A stretch of DNA of 64,000 nucleotides from Solitalea longa (GTDB lineage Bacteria; Bacteroidota; Bacteroidia; Sphingobacteriales; Sphingobacteriaceae), in NCBI RefSeq assembly GCF_002920915.1, contig NZ_PQVF01000003.1, forward strand, positions 124,001-188,000, written 5' to 3'. Both the position numbers and the translations under genes were made by a program. Below, one piece after another: positions 52,906-61,962 of the stretch. The notes under the pieces are model-generated. The model searched no databases and had not been told where the DNA came from. It was given only the letters and a program-made list of their open reading frames with translations. Numbering within the stretch: the first letter of the stretch is position 1; every line of letters starts with the position of its first letter.

Positions 52906-52914
52906 TAAACTACT

Positions 52915-53505
52915 ATGAGAAAAATAACAGTTTTGTCAATGATTACCTTAGATGGTGTAATGCAAGCACCCGGAGGTCCTGAAGAAGATCCTTCAGCTAG
53001 TTTTGAATATGGTGGTTGGGTTGCACCTTATTACGACCAAGATGCCGATAAGGCGATGGAAAAACTACTGAAACCTGCGGATCTTCTTTTGGGCAGGAAA
53101 ACGTTTGATATTTGGGAAGGCTATTGGCCGCAGCATGCTAATGGTTGGCCTGGTATCAATGAGGTCACAAAGTATGTGTTGTCAACAACCAGAAAAACAT
53201 CCGATTGGAACAACTCTGTTTTTCTCCACAGTTTGTCAGATATTGAAAAACTCAAAAGCTCAGGTGATGCTGATATCCATGTTTGGGGGAGCAGTGTACT
53301 CATTCAACTACTCCTTAAGCATGACCTGGTTGAAGAACTCTGGCTCATGATCTATCCCTTGACACTTGGTAAAGGGAAAAAGCTTTTTAACGGTAGCGCA
53401 ATCCCCGCAGCATTTACATTAACAGAAAGTATTGTCACATCAAGCGGTGTTATCATGGCCAATTACAAACGGGCCGGAGAAGTTAAGACAGGTACAATGG
53501 GATAA
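52915..53505 (+). CDS. RibD C-terminal / dihydrofolate reductase-like protein
   Basis: A 196-residue single-domain protein of the DHFR-like RibD_C family. It starts ITVLSMITLDGVMQAPGGPE, the typical opening strand and loop, and contains ADLLLGRKTFDIWEGYWP near residue 57, HVWGSSVLIQLLLKHDLVEE near residue 122 and MIYPLTLGKGKKLF near residue 144. These proteins bind NADPH and are thought to be reductases, but most members, including stand-alone forms like this, have no known substrate. Unusual here is the strong Shine-Dalgarno sequence. A single gene with no obvious partner. Confidence 0.88.
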   Translation: MRKITVLSMITLDGVMQAPGGPEEDPSASFEYGGWVAPYYDQDADKAMEKLLKPADLLLGRKTFDIWEGYWPQHANGWPGINEVTKYVLSTTRKTSDWNNSVFLHSLSDIEKLKSSGDADIHVWGSSVLIQLLLKHDLVEELWLMIYPLTLGKGKKLFNGSAIPAAFTLTESIVTSSGVIMANYKRAGEVKTGTMG

Positions 53506-53618
53506 GAAAGTATATTTTCATAGGTACAATAATCTTTCTGCTCTATATCAGTCTTGTTAATTAAGGTCTGCTGTTTTATTATTTTTTATCAGACTTTTTG
53601 TAATTTTTATCTACATAA

Positions 53619-53626
53619 TATCTTTG
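53619..53626 (+). promoter_or_regulatory. Promoter motif abutting the 53630 start codon
   Basis: TATCTTTG matches TAnnTTTG exactly. TTTTTG at 53595-53600, 18 bp upstream, can serve as the -33 element. The ATG at 53630 lies only three bases after the motif, so the transcript might be leaderless. Confidence 0.45.
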
Positions 53627-53629
53627 GAT

Positions 53630-54085
53630 ATGAAAAAATGCCTGATCCTTACCTTGTTTTCTATTTTATTGGTTAGCTGTAATTACTTTAATTCTAATAA
53701 AAATGGTGGCAACTTTACTCAAACTTCGATTCCCAAAGAAGTCGACTCCGATTTCAAACTCTTTTTAAAATACTTTAATCAGGATTCAGTATTTCAGGTT
53801 AGTAGAGTTGTTTTTCCGTTCAGAGAGCGATCAGCTGATCCAGATCAACAATTTGATTTAATAGAAAAGAAGATTAGTCGGGCTGAGTATCAAAAAATGG
53901 ATTTTACTTATGATGAATCAAGTGCCAATAAACAGTACGACAGTTACAGGCAACATATTCGGATTAAAGGAAATAAAGCGGTGATTGAATACAGAGGAGT
54001 AGAGAACGGTATTTTCATTGATTGTTACTTTGAAAAACGTAATGGTAAATGGATGTTTGTTGAAATGGTGGACTCATCTACCTAA
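53630..54085 (+). CDS. DUF4348-like lipoprotein, about 151 aa
   Basis: Start taken at the ATG 53630 rather than an upstream TTG at 53624, because this yields a clean lipoprotein signal peptide with lipobox LVSC. The mature part is alpha/beta with a conserved-looking middle (DFKLFLKYFNQDSVFQVSRV, VVFPF) and an end KRNGKWMFVEMVDSS that recalls the DUF4348 family and related NTF2-like lipoproteins of Bacteroidota. No catalytic residues recognised. Role unknown. Confidence 0.75.
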   Translation: MKKCLILTLFSILLVSCNYFNSNKNGGNFTQTSIPKEVDSDFKLFLKYFNQDSVFQVSRVVFPFRERSADPDQQFDLIEKKISRAEYQKMDFTYDESSANKQYDSYRQHIRIKGNKAVIEYRGVENGIFIDCYFEKRNGKWMFVEMVDSST

Positions 54086-54255
54086 TAATATCAATTGGCT
54101 AATAGGTCTAAATTGGAATCAGTCAATTGTTAGCTAAATAGGGTTCCTCCTTCGCCTTTGCAAGGAAATCGAAATTTTGTTTACCGTCTTCGATTCAAAA
54201 CTTCCCTAACAATTAAGAATATTTGTAGTTTCGCTAAACAACCATAACGATCTAC

Positions 54256-55713
54256 ATGAAACGATTTTTTATTCTCTTCTTTTTACAAATCATTATCACA
54301 TCGGGTTATGCTCAAAACCTGCCATTAGCAAGCCCTGAGTCGGTGGGCATTTCATCACAAGCCATTTTAAATTTTGTTGAAGCAGTTGAGAAACAGCGAC
54401 CAAATGAGCTGCATAGCTTTATGCTGATTCGTCACGGAAAAGTGGCTGCACAAGGATGGTGGAATCCGTACAATCCGGAAAGTCCGCACATGCTATTTTC
54501 ATTAAGTAAAAGTTTTACTTCTACAGCTATAGGCATTGCTCAGTCTGAAGGATTATTAAACATTAACGATCCGATTATTTCATTTTTTCCTAATGAAACC
54601 CCAAAAGATCCCTCAAACAATTTAAAGGAAATGAGGATTCGCGATTTGTTAAAGATGAGTACAGGGCATAAAGAGGACGCGACAGACCGTATGTTTAAAG
54701 ATACATTGAGTTGGGTTCGTGGTTTTTTATCACTTCCTGTAGAATTTAAACCGGGAACTCACTTTGTGTATAACAGTGCCGGAACGTTCATGCTATCTGC
54801 CATTATTCAAAAAGTTTCGGGTAAAACCTTGTTGGAATATTTGACTCCTCGCTTGTTTGCTCCATTGGGCATTGAGCATCCTACCTGGGAGAAATCACCT
54901 GATGGAATTGATATTGGCGGTTGGGGATTAAAAGTGCGCACTCAAGACATTGCCAATTTTGGACAGCTGTATTTGCAAAAAGGAATGTGGAATGGAAAAC
55001 AACTCATTCCTACAACATGGGTTGCCGAAGCTACTTCATTTCAGGCCTCTAACGGCAGCAATCCTAACAGTGATTGGGATCAGGGCTATGGCTACCAGTT
55101 TTGGCGCTGTCGACATAATTTGTACCGCGGAGATGGTGCTTTTGGACAATATTGCATTGTTTTCCCGGAGCAAGATGCCGTGCTTGCCATAACTTCGGGT
55201 ACAAAAGACATGGGTGCTATTATGAATCTCGTTTGGGAGCATCTCTTACCTGCTTTGAAAGAATCGAGTTTACCCGAGAATAAAGAGACTCAAACTGCTT
55301 TGCAGTCGAAACTGAGTAAATTGTCACTTTCGGAAGTAAAAGGCGAAGCCAGTTCACCAATAAGCAAATCAGTTTCTGAAAAACCATATACGATGGCTCC
55401 AAATGGTGAGCATATTACCAGTATCAGGTTTAACCTAAAATCAAAAACACCATCTGTAACTATTTTCAAAGGTGACAAATCCTCAACTCTTTCGTTGGGG
55501 TATAATTCTTTTGCAAAAGGAGACAGCCTCCCAATGGAGTCCTCTTATGCATGGACAGCGCCAGATACGTTGGAAATAAAAACCTATGCTTATGAAACTC
55601 CTTTTAATTACACCTACACTGTTGTCTTTAAAAAGGAAAAGGTTTTTATAACTCAAGTTACCAATGTGGGTAATGGTTCCGATACTCCTTTGAAATTGGA
55701 AGGAGAAAAATAA
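54256..55713 (+). CDS. Serine hydrolase, beta-lactamase/NylB-like, secreted
   Basis: A 485-residue secreted protein (signal peptide ends SGYAQ) of the class C beta-lactamase-like fold. The nucleophile motif SxxK is at Ser82-Lys85 in FSLSKSFTSTAIG. The tyrosine of the second motif is in FVYNSAGTFML near residue 174, with the Y-N-S form seen in 6-aminohexanoate-dimer-hydrolase-like proteins. GWGLKVRTQDIANFGQLYL near residue 220 is a strong family motif. The last 120 residues form a separate beta-rich domain. Substrate unknown (esters, amides or peptides). It converges on the sulfatase at 55897 with a shared terminator. Confidence 0.9.
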   Translation: MKRFFILFFLQIIITSGYAQNLPLASPESVGISSQAILNFVEAVEKQRPNELHSFMLIRHGKVAAQGWWNPYNPESPHMLFSLSKSFTSTAIGIAQSEGLLNINDPIISFFPNETPKDPSNNLKEMRIRDLLKMSTGHKEDATDRMFKDTLSWVRGFLSLPVEFKPGTHFVYNSAGTFMLSAIIQKVSGKTLLEYLTPRLFAPLGIEHPTWEKSPDGIDIGGWGLKVRTQDIANFGQLYLQKGMWNGKQLIPTTWVAEATSFQASNGSNPNSDWDQGYGYQFWRCRHNLYRGDGAFGQYCIVFPEQDAVLAITSGTKDMGAIMNLVWEHLLPALKESSLPENKETQTALQSKLSKLSLSEVKGEASSPISKSVSEKPYTMAPNGEHITSIRFNLKSKTPSVTIFKGDKSSTLSLGYNSFAKGDSLPMESSYAWTAPDTLEIKTYAYETPFNYTYTVVFKKEKVFITQVTNVGNGSDTPLKLEGEK

Positions 55714-55814
55714 TACCCAATGCTCCTGTTCTCGAAAGTCTTACAAAATGAGAATTTCGTTTTCAATAAATCAATAGATTCTGTATTGAAAATCAAAAGA
55801 TCCTAGCCCTTTAA

Positions 55815-55854
55815 AACACCAAACGCCTTGCAAACCAGCAAGGCGTTTGGTGTT
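55815..55854. terminator. Bidirectional terminator between serine hydrolase and sulfatase
   Basis: 17-bp perfect inverted repeat (55815-55831 and 55838-55854) with a 6-base loop, between two convergent genes. T-rich on the right, A-rich on the left. Confidence 0.88.
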
Positions 55855-55896
55855 CAAAAGGAACGTTAAGTTGTCACGCTGAGCGCAGCCTAAGTG

Positions 55897-57741
55897 TTAC
55901 TTTTTAGGAGCAGTTTCAGTTTGTTGTTGTGATTGACTGTAAGCTTTTAATATTCTGTTAGACACATCATCCCAATTTATCAAAGGGTAGATGTTGTATT
56001 TTACAGCTTGCTGATCAAACAAAGCTTTAAGCTCTTCTAGTTTTTGAGGGTACTTTTTAGCAAGGTCAATGCGTTCGTTAAAGTCCTCATTTAGATTATA
56101 AAGCTGCCAGGTATTATTGGTTTTATCAGCCACACTAAAGTCATTCAATAAACCATTGGTTATAGATGGTTTAAAGGCATAGGCCGCTTTCCAGCCATCT
56201 TTATACATACCTATAGAACCAAAAATATAATAGTATTGTGTGGTATGCTTCGAAATTGCTTTAGCATTGTCAAATGATTCATACAGTGATGAGCCGGTAA
56301 TTGGTTCTTGTTTGATTCCTTTGATTTCTGAAGGTGCTTTAATTCCTGTAATATCAAGAGTGGTTGGCAAAATATCGCTTACATGTGAATATTGATTGCG
56401 GATTCCACCTTTTTCTTTGATTCCATTTGGATAAAACACAATTAAAGGATTATGGGTCCCGCCTTCGCTGTGCGCATCTTGTTTCCAATATTTAAAAGGC
56501 GTGTTCGCTGCCTGCGCCCATCCAAGTGGATAATTAGCCTCAGTTCCAGCAGGCAATCCTATATCGTCAATTTTGGCGAGGTTGTATCTAATGTTTTCAG
56601 CTTCTGTATATGGTTTTGCAAACAACTGACGGTCAACATCACCATTAAGCGTGCCCTCTTTACTGGCTCCGTTATCACCCAAAATTAAAACAATTACTGT
56701 GTTTTCTAATTGTTTCGAAGCTTTAAGGTAATCTACTAAACGTTTGATCTCATGATCGGTGTAAGTGAAATATCCTGCATAAACCTCCATAAAACGGGTA
56801 TATAGTTTCTTTTCATCAGCCGATAGGGTGTTCCAAGCCTTAATATTCGGGTTGCGTTCGGGCAATACGGCATTTTGTGGAATTACACCAAGTTTCTTTT
56901 GATTGGCAAATACCCGTTCTCTGTAAATGTCCCATCCTTCATCAAATTTGCCTTTGTATAAATCGCTCCATTCTTTCGACACTTGGTGAGGGGCATGTGT
57001 TGCTCCCGGTGCATAATACAGGAAGAACGGTTTATCAGGTGCAGCAGCTTGTTGCCGTTGAAGATAGAATAAAGCTTTGTCGGTAATGAGCTCATTTAAA
57101 TGTCTTCCATCTGGAGTGATTTTGGCGTTATCTTCGGCTAAGTCGGGCTTATATTGGTCGGTTTGCGATCCAAGGAAACCATAAAAATGCTCAAAACCTT
57201 TAGCGCTTGGCCAATGATCATAGGGACCGGCGCTGTTGTTTTCCTCATCAGGGGTTAAACCATATTTACCTACGGCAAATGTGTTATAGCCGTTTTCTTT
57301 CAGTACTTCAGCAACAGTTCCTGTACTTGAAGGAATTCTGCCATCCCAACCCGGAAATCCTGCTGAAAGAATTTGATGAGCAAATCCGCCCATGTGTGCA
57401 GCATGTTGATTGCGACCGGTCAATAAAGAGGCGCGGGTAGGAGCGCAGATAGCGGTTGTGTGAAAATTGGTATATCGTAAGCCATTGTTTGCAAGGCTAT
57501 CAATAGTTGGTGTATTGACCAAGCCTCCAAATGATGAGCTGGCACCATAGCCAACATCATCAAGTAAGATCCAAATCACATTTGGAGCACCCTTGGGAGC
57601 CTTGGCTGTTTGCGGCCAGCTTTCGGTCGATTCAGACAAGGTTTTGCCTACCTTTCCTTTAAATTCCGGATTAGTTTGAGCCTGTGATTGCCAGGCAAGC
57701 AATAGGCTCAATGCGCTTAAGTAAATGTTTTTTCTTCTCAT
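55897..57741 (-). CDS. Arylsulfatase, secreted, 614 aa
   Basis: Third sulfatase of the window, distinct from the pair at the left end. Signal peptide residues 1-22. The metal-binding start is LLDDVGYG near residue 59. The signature C-A-P-T-R-A-S-L-L-T-G-R begins at Cys99, the predicted formylglycine residue, and ILGDNGASKEG near residue 350 is the second metal-binding segment. It lacks the long C-terminal domain of the 2945 sulfatase. Neighbours give no hint of the sulfated substrate, and no maturase gene is near. Confidence 0.95.
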   Translation of the reverse strand: MRRKNIYLSALSLLLAWQSQAQTNPEFKGKVGKTLSESTESWPQTAKAPKGAPNVIWILLDDVGYGASSSFGGLVNTPTIDSLANNGLRYTNFHTTAICAPTRASLLTGRNQHAAHMGGFAHQILSAGFPGWDGRIPSSTGTVAEVLKENGYNTFAVGKYGLTPDEENNSAGPYDHWPSAKGFEHFYGFLGSQTDQYKPDLAEDNAKITPDGRHLNELITDKALFYLQRQQAAAPDKPFFLYYAPGATHAPHQVSKEWSDLYKGKFDEGWDIYRERVFANQKKLGVIPQNAVLPERNPNIKAWNTLSADEKKLYTRFMEVYAGYFTYTDHEIKRLVDYLKASKQLENTVIVLILGDNGASKEGTLNGDVDRQLFAKPYTEAENIRYNLAKIDDIGLPAGTEANYPLGWAQAANTPFKYWKQDAHSEGGTHNPLIVFYPNGIKEKGGIRNQYSHVSDILPTTLDITGIKAPSEIKGIKQEPITGSSLYESFDNAKAISKHTTQYYYIFGSIGMYKDGWKAAYAFKPSITNGLLNDFSVADKTNNTWQLYNLNEDFNERIDLAKKYPQKLEELKALFDQQAVKYNIYPLINWDDVSNRILKAYSQSQQQTETAPKK

Positions 57742-57836
57742 GGTGAGTTTAAATATGTTCTACATTAGTTACTGTACTAACAAACATAAGAAAATAATTT
57801 ACATAAACTACATAGTCTATAGGATTTATAGTTTAA

Positions 57837-57968
57837 TACTTTGGAAGAATTGAAACCAGCAAACCGGGAAAAAATGCCTTCATAACATTGGGAGTTATTG
57901 GCGGATTATACAATGGTGTTGAACTTCATTTTAACTATTCTATTAGTATTCCTTCAGTTATGCTGTAG
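57837..57968 (+). pseudogene. Possible C-terminal remnant of a secreted or outer-membrane protein
   Basis: Directly after an in-frame stop, a frame of 43 codons reads YFGRIETSKPGKNAFITLGV, IGGLYNGVELHFNYSISIP and ends SVML-TAG at 57966. The alternating hydrophobic pattern is that of a final beta strand. No start codon or upstream part exists. A longer frame starting at 57898 in another phase looks like a shadow. Confidence 0.35.
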
Positions 57969-58207
57969 GTCTCTTAATCTTACAAATGAAGGAAGTTTAC
58001 TGTGGCCTGTGATCAAATTTAATCCGTACTGTTTAAAAATCCGGGTAACGAATATTGAAAAGGAAGGTTTATTTGTAACTAAGAGTTTATTTATTACCAA
58101 CCTTAAATTTTTGCTAAAATATTCCATGCTTCAATTCCTGAAAACATGATTTTCATCATAAATCGTTAGTAACTATTAAGATAGTTTTGGTGAAAACTAA
58201 TTTCACA
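57969..58207. other. Intergenic region upstream of fasciclin gene
   Basis: AT-rich; holds the promoter motif at 58182-58189. Nothing else recognised. Confidence 0.5.
58182..58189 (+). promoter_or_regulatory. -7 promoter motif of the fasciclin gene
   Basis: TAGTTTTG matches TAnnTTTG and lies 18 bp before the ATG at 58208. No convincing -33 TTG was found. Confidence 0.5.
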
Positions 58208-58765
58208 ATGAAAAAAACTTTCTTATTAATTACCATTGCTGCAGGCATGATTGCCTGTGATGCTCCCCAAAAACAAGCAGGAAATAGCACTGAAAGTACA
58301 GCTCCAACCGAATCAGTTGGGCAGTCGGGAGTAGTGGATGAAACCTCTCGACCTAACATTGTACAAACGGCTGTAAAAAGCAAAGATCACACTACGCTGG
58401 TGGCAGCAGTTAAAGCAGCCGGATTGGTGGATGCTTTAAGCAATGCTGGTCCATTTACCGTTTTTGCACCTGTAAATGCAGCGTTTGATGCTTTGCCTAA
58501 AGGTACAGTTGACGAATTGTTGAAACCTGAAAAGAAAAGCGATTTAAGTAATATTCTTGAGTATCATACTTATGTTGGTTCTTTAGGTACTACCATATTG
58601 CAGGATGGACAGGAGTTTGAACAGGTAAATGGACAAAAAGTGAAAATTAGCAAGCATGGAGATAAGATCATGGTGAATGATGCCGAAATATTGGCAACAA
58701 TTTCCACTTCAAATGGTATCATACACGTAATCAACAAAGTATTGCTGCCTCCGGCTAAAAAATAG
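58208..58765 (+). CDS. Fasciclin-domain lipoprotein
   Basis: The start at ATG 58208 gives a lipoprotein signal peptide with lipobox MIAC; a TTG at 58187 is in frame but would spoil it. After a Ser/Thr-rich linker the FAS1 domain (about residues 50-184) shows both family boxes: GPFTVFAPVNAAFDALPKGT (H1 region) and NGIIHVINKVLLPP (H2 region), with EYHTYVG between. Fasciclin domains mediate adhesion or protein contacts; in Bacteroidota they are often secreted lipoproteins of unclear role. Own promoter motif and terminator. Confidence 0.92.
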   Translation: MKKTFLLITIAAGMIACDAPQKQAGNSTESTAPTESVGQSGVVDETSRPNIVQTAVKSKDHTTLVAAVKAAGLVDALSNAGPFTVFAPVNAAFDALPKGTVDELLKPEKKSDLSNILEYHTYVGSLGTTILQDGQEFEQVNGQKVKISKHGDKIMVNDAEILATISTSNGIIHVINKVLLPPAKK

Positions 58766-58804
58766 ATTAGGTTTCCTGATAATCATAGTTACAACAAATA
58801 GATC

Positions 58805-58831
58805 ATAGCCATGAATGCATTTCATGGCTAT
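58805..58831 (+). terminator. Terminator after the fasciclin gene
   Basis: 11-bp stem (ATAGCCATGAA with TTCATGGCTAT) with a 5-base loop, followed by TGCTTTTTAC. Confidence 0.85.
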
Positions 58832-58942
58832 TGCTTTTTACCTCATCTTATTTTTCGAAAGAATGCACTGTTTGAATTTTTTTCTTTTTTAACCGAATAT
58901 TTAGTTTTAGCGCTTTCATCCTGATTTCCATTCCAAAGTACC

Positions 58943-59450
58943 ATGTCTTTATTTGAAGATAATTTTAAAACATTATTTCATCAGCATTTTAAACGGCTTA
59001 GTCAGTTTTCGTTCTCGTTTGTGAAAGATGAAGATGTGACAAAAAGACATTGTTTAGAAGTTTTTTTTAAGCTTTGGAATTTACCTGATACCAGCAAAAT
59101 CGATGCGCATTTGCTTATGAATACAAGGCGGTAAAAAATCAGAGTTTAAACTACCTCAAAACCAAAGAAACCCTTAATAAATACCAGGATCAGTTACCGG
59201 AAGATTCCTTTTCTTTTGATCCTTTTCTTGAGCAGGCCGCCCTTGACCCAAAAGAGCAGGTGTAGTAAAGCTGTTAGCTGCTATTGATAAACTTCCCGAA
59301 AAGCGCCGAAAAATATTCTTAATGAGCAATATCGAGGGGTTGAAATACGCCGAAATAGCTGATCAGCTGAATGTTTCAGTGAATACAGTAAAGACACAGA
59401 TCAAGCTTGCCTGACAATTTTTAAGAGCCGAATGTAATTTGGGGGGCCAT
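58943..59450 (+). pseudogene. ECF sigma factor gene broken by frameshifts and stops
   Basis: The first 63 codons (FEDNFKTLFHQHFKRLSQFS and so on) read as the start of sigma region 2. Near 59120 the frame shifts and continues as YKAVKNQSLNYLKTKETLNK up to a TAG at 59263. A third frame resumes at 59262 with LLAAIDKLPEKRRKIFLMSN and GLKYAEIADQLNVSVNTVKT, a perfect region-4 helix-turn-helix, then meets TGA at 59412. Two frameshifts and two internal stops mean no product. It lies just upstream of an intact sigma-FecR-SusC locus. Confidence 0.88.
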
Positions 59451-59813
59451 TTAATCCCAATGATGATGAAGTATTCAAATCGGAAAATGAAGTATAATGT
59501 GATTTATTTAGTGTTTTGCCCACTGTCCAGGATATATGCAAAATACCGGTCATTTTTTTAATGACGGGCTTTTGCCTTTAACAAGAAATGAGGTTGTTTA
59601 TTTTGTCAAACCTTACAGATGTCTTCAAGCTGGGATAAATAGGTTGTGAAGGTCATATTATTTGATTGATTTTAAAGCCTACCTATCATTTTGATGAACG
59701 TGGTTTGTTGATAAACCACTGAATTTAAAAAATATATTGGAGATGGAGTGTTCTTATTATTCCCTAAATATTTTTATCATTGCGCTTACCAACATAAATT
59801 GAAGTTATCTATA
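59451..59813. other. Intergenic region between broken and intact sigma genes
   Basis: AT-rich. A weak hairpin (GTCATT with AATGAC near 59540-59556) may be a leftover terminator of the broken sigma gene. No coding frame of note and no clear promoter consensus. Confidence 0.4.
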
Positions 59814-60419
59814 ATGACATTAAAACCCCTAAGTAATGAGAAGGAGTTATTGGCAAAAATTGCCGAAGGGGATCAGCGTGCATTTACGTTACTATTCAAT
59901 CATTATCACAAAAACCTTTTTTTATTCAGTATCAGGCTAACAAAATCGGAAGATGTTGCTTTAGAAATTGTTCAGGATGTTTTTCTGAAAATATGGTCGG
60001 TACGTGAGAAGCTTGTAGAAGTTGATAGTTTTGGCGGCTACCTGAGCAGGATTGTCCGCAATCATGCTTTAAATACGTTGCGTCAAATTGCCCGTCAGGC
60101 AAAATCTCTTGCTGTTGTTCCGATTGATTCGGAAGATTTTGAAGATCCTACTGCCTGTAATCTTACGGATCAGCAATTGGATTATAATCAAGCCCTTTTT
60201 GTTTTAAAGGGTGCATTAGAAAGCCTGGCTCCTCAGCAAAAGCTGGTATATCAGCTTTGCCATATTGAGGGACTAAAATATGAGGAAGCGGCTCAGGCTT
60301 TAAATATTTCTCCTGAAACGGTACGTGCTCATATGAAAAAAGCGCTTTCAAAAATCAGGGAACATTTCCGCAAGAATGCCATACTCTATCCTTTACTTAT
60401 TGTGGCATTAAGCAAATAA
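59814..60419 (+). CDS. ECF sigma factor (FecI-like)
   Basis: Start taken at ATG 59814; a GTG at 59748 is in frame but would add 22 unusual residues. The 201-residue product has region 2 (FTLLFNHYHKNLFLFSIRLT, VALEIVQDVFLKIWSV) and the region-4 HTH (YEEAAQALNISPETVRAHMK). The FecR and STN-SusC genes follow in the standard order, so it should drive its own transporter locus. It differs clearly from the sigma factor at 22027. Confidence 0.93.
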   Translation: MTLKPLSNEKELLAKIAEGDQRAFTLLFNHYHKNLFLFSIRLTKSEDVALEIVQDVFLKIWSVREKLVEVDSFGGYLSRIVRNHALNTLRQIARQAKSLAVVPIDSEDFEDPTACNLTDQQLDYNQALFVLKGALESLAPQQKLVYQLCHIEGLKYEEAAQALNISPETVRAHMKKALSKIREHFRKNAILYPLLIVALSK

Positions 60420-60536
60420 AATTTGCTAAAATTCTATTAATTCAAAAAAAAATTACTGCCGGACTAACCCTTAGCTATTGCGTTTGGTGTCTATATTAAA
60501 AAAAGGTTAAGACAAATCTCAACCAAATTAATATTG

Positions 60537-61718
60537 ATGATGAAAATGAATAGCAGGCTTCAGGAGTTACTCAACTTATACCTTAACAACAGGGCTACAC
60601 CTGATGAACTTGATGAGCTTTGGGATTACACCAGCAATCCTTTATATACTAATGAACTTCAAGACCTTTTGGCTGATGCCTATCAACAGGATCATATTGG
60701 CAAGGAAGCAACTGATGAACAAAAACAAACAATCTTAAACTTTATATTCACAAGCACCGAAGCCGCCGCACCTATTAAAATTAAACGAATTGGATTATGG
60801 CCCCGTTACGCGGTAGCATCGGCTGCTGCTGTGGCTTTCATTGCCATTGGTGTATGGTTTTTTAACAGGTCACCTAAGCTTGAGGGCGGGAAGAATTCCT
60901 CAAATTATGCCATGAATGACATTGCTCCTGGAAAACAAGGAGCTACGTTGACTTTATCAAATGGGAAAAAGATCAGATTGTCGGAAGCAACTAATGGTGA
61001 GTTGGCAAATGAAGCGGGGGTAATTATTACTAAAGCTGCGGATGGGCAATTGGTCTACGAGATCAAAAATACTTCTGATGAAAATAAAATAAATACGATA
61101 AAAACTGCCAACGGAGAGACCTATCAGGTTCGTTTGCCTGATGGGTCGGCCGTTTGGTTAAATGCCGGTTCAAGTTTAACCTATGCAACTAATTTGCTTC
61201 AAAATGGTAAACGTACGGTTACGCTAACCGGTGAAGGTTATTTTGAAGTTGCCAAAGATAAAGCACATCCATTTATCGTATCGACGGGCAATCAGGAAGT
61301 GGAAGTTTTGGGAACCCACTTCAATATGAATGCTTATGCTGATGAGCCGGTTCGCAAAACCACACTATTGGAGGGAAGTATTAAACTGACTTCGGAAAAT
61401 GACAGTGAAATTTTGAAACCGGGAGATCAGGCAGTTTCGCAAAGCGGAAAGTTGCATGTTAGAACGGTTGATGCTGAACTAGCCGTAGCCTGGAAGAACA
61501 ATAAATTCATTTTTGAGCAGCAGAGTATTCAGGAAATTATGCGCAGCATCAGCAGATGGTATAATGTAGAAGTGATTTATACCGGGGAAATTACTAAAGA
61601 AACTTTTTGGGGTTCTGTGTCTCGTTTTGATAATGTTTCCAGTGTGTTGGCAAGGCTTGAAGCGTCGGGTAGTGTTCACTTCAGGGTTGAAGGAAGAAGG
61701 ATTTATGTGCTTCCATAA
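60537..61718 (+). CDS. FecR-family anti-sigma factor
   Basis: About 393 residues. The cytoplasmic N-terminus is followed by one membrane helix near residues 89-107 (VASAAAVAFIAIGVWFF), the FecR domain (NGETYQVRLPDGSAVWLNAG, TLTGEGYFEVAKDKAHPF, EVLGTHFNMNAY) and the C-terminal DUF4974 part (QSIQEIMRSISRWYNVEVIY). The start may be either of the ATGs at 60537 or 60540; a TTG at 60534 is less likely. Its periplasmic part is closely similar to that of the FecR at 22712. Confidence 0.95.
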   Translation: MMKMNSRLQELLNLYLNNRATPDELDELWDYTSNPLYTNELQDLLADAYQQDHIGKEATDEQKQTILNFIFTSTEAAAPIKIKRIGLWPRYAVASAAAVAFIAIGVWFFNRSPKLEGGKNSSNYAMNDIAPGKQGATLTLSNGKKIRLSEATNGELANEAGVIITKAADGQLVYEIKNTSDENKINTIKTANGETYQVRLPDGSAVWLNAGSSLTYATNLLQNGKRTVTLTGEGYFEVAKDKAHPFIVSTGNQEVEVLGTHFNMNAYADEPVRKTTLLEGSIKLTSENDSEILKPGDQAVSQSGKLHVRTVDAELAVAWKNNKFIFEQQSIQEIMRSISRWYNVEVIYTGEITKETFWGSVSRFDNVSSVLARLEASGSVHFRVEGRRIYVLP

Positions 61719-61843
61719 TTCAGATCTAAACTATTACATCCAATGTTAATACGAAAACTAAACTGATTTGTTCACTTAAAATCATTCAAGAGATGACAAA
61801 ACGATTACGAAATCAATCTTAAAGGCTTAGCCCATGAGCCAAA

Positions 61844-61869
61844 AAAACCAGAAGCGGATACTCCTGGTT
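61844..61869 (+). terminator. Hairpin between FecR and SusC (possible attenuator)
   Basis: AAACCAG (61844) pairs with CTGGTTT (61863), with further AG/CT pairs inside. Position and outer arms correspond to the hairpin at 23948 in the other sigma-FecR-SusC locus. Confidence 0.5.
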
Positions 61870-61962
61870 TCAGACTGGCCACATTTTTAATTAATCAACT
61901 AAAGCGCAAATGCCCCAAGTTTACGAGGCCGAAGGCAAATGCAATGAACCAGAATTTGACAA

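Noticed and set aside
57898-58149. An 83-codon plus-strand frame
   Set aside because: No family features; it overlaps a more protein-like frame in another phase (57837-57968).
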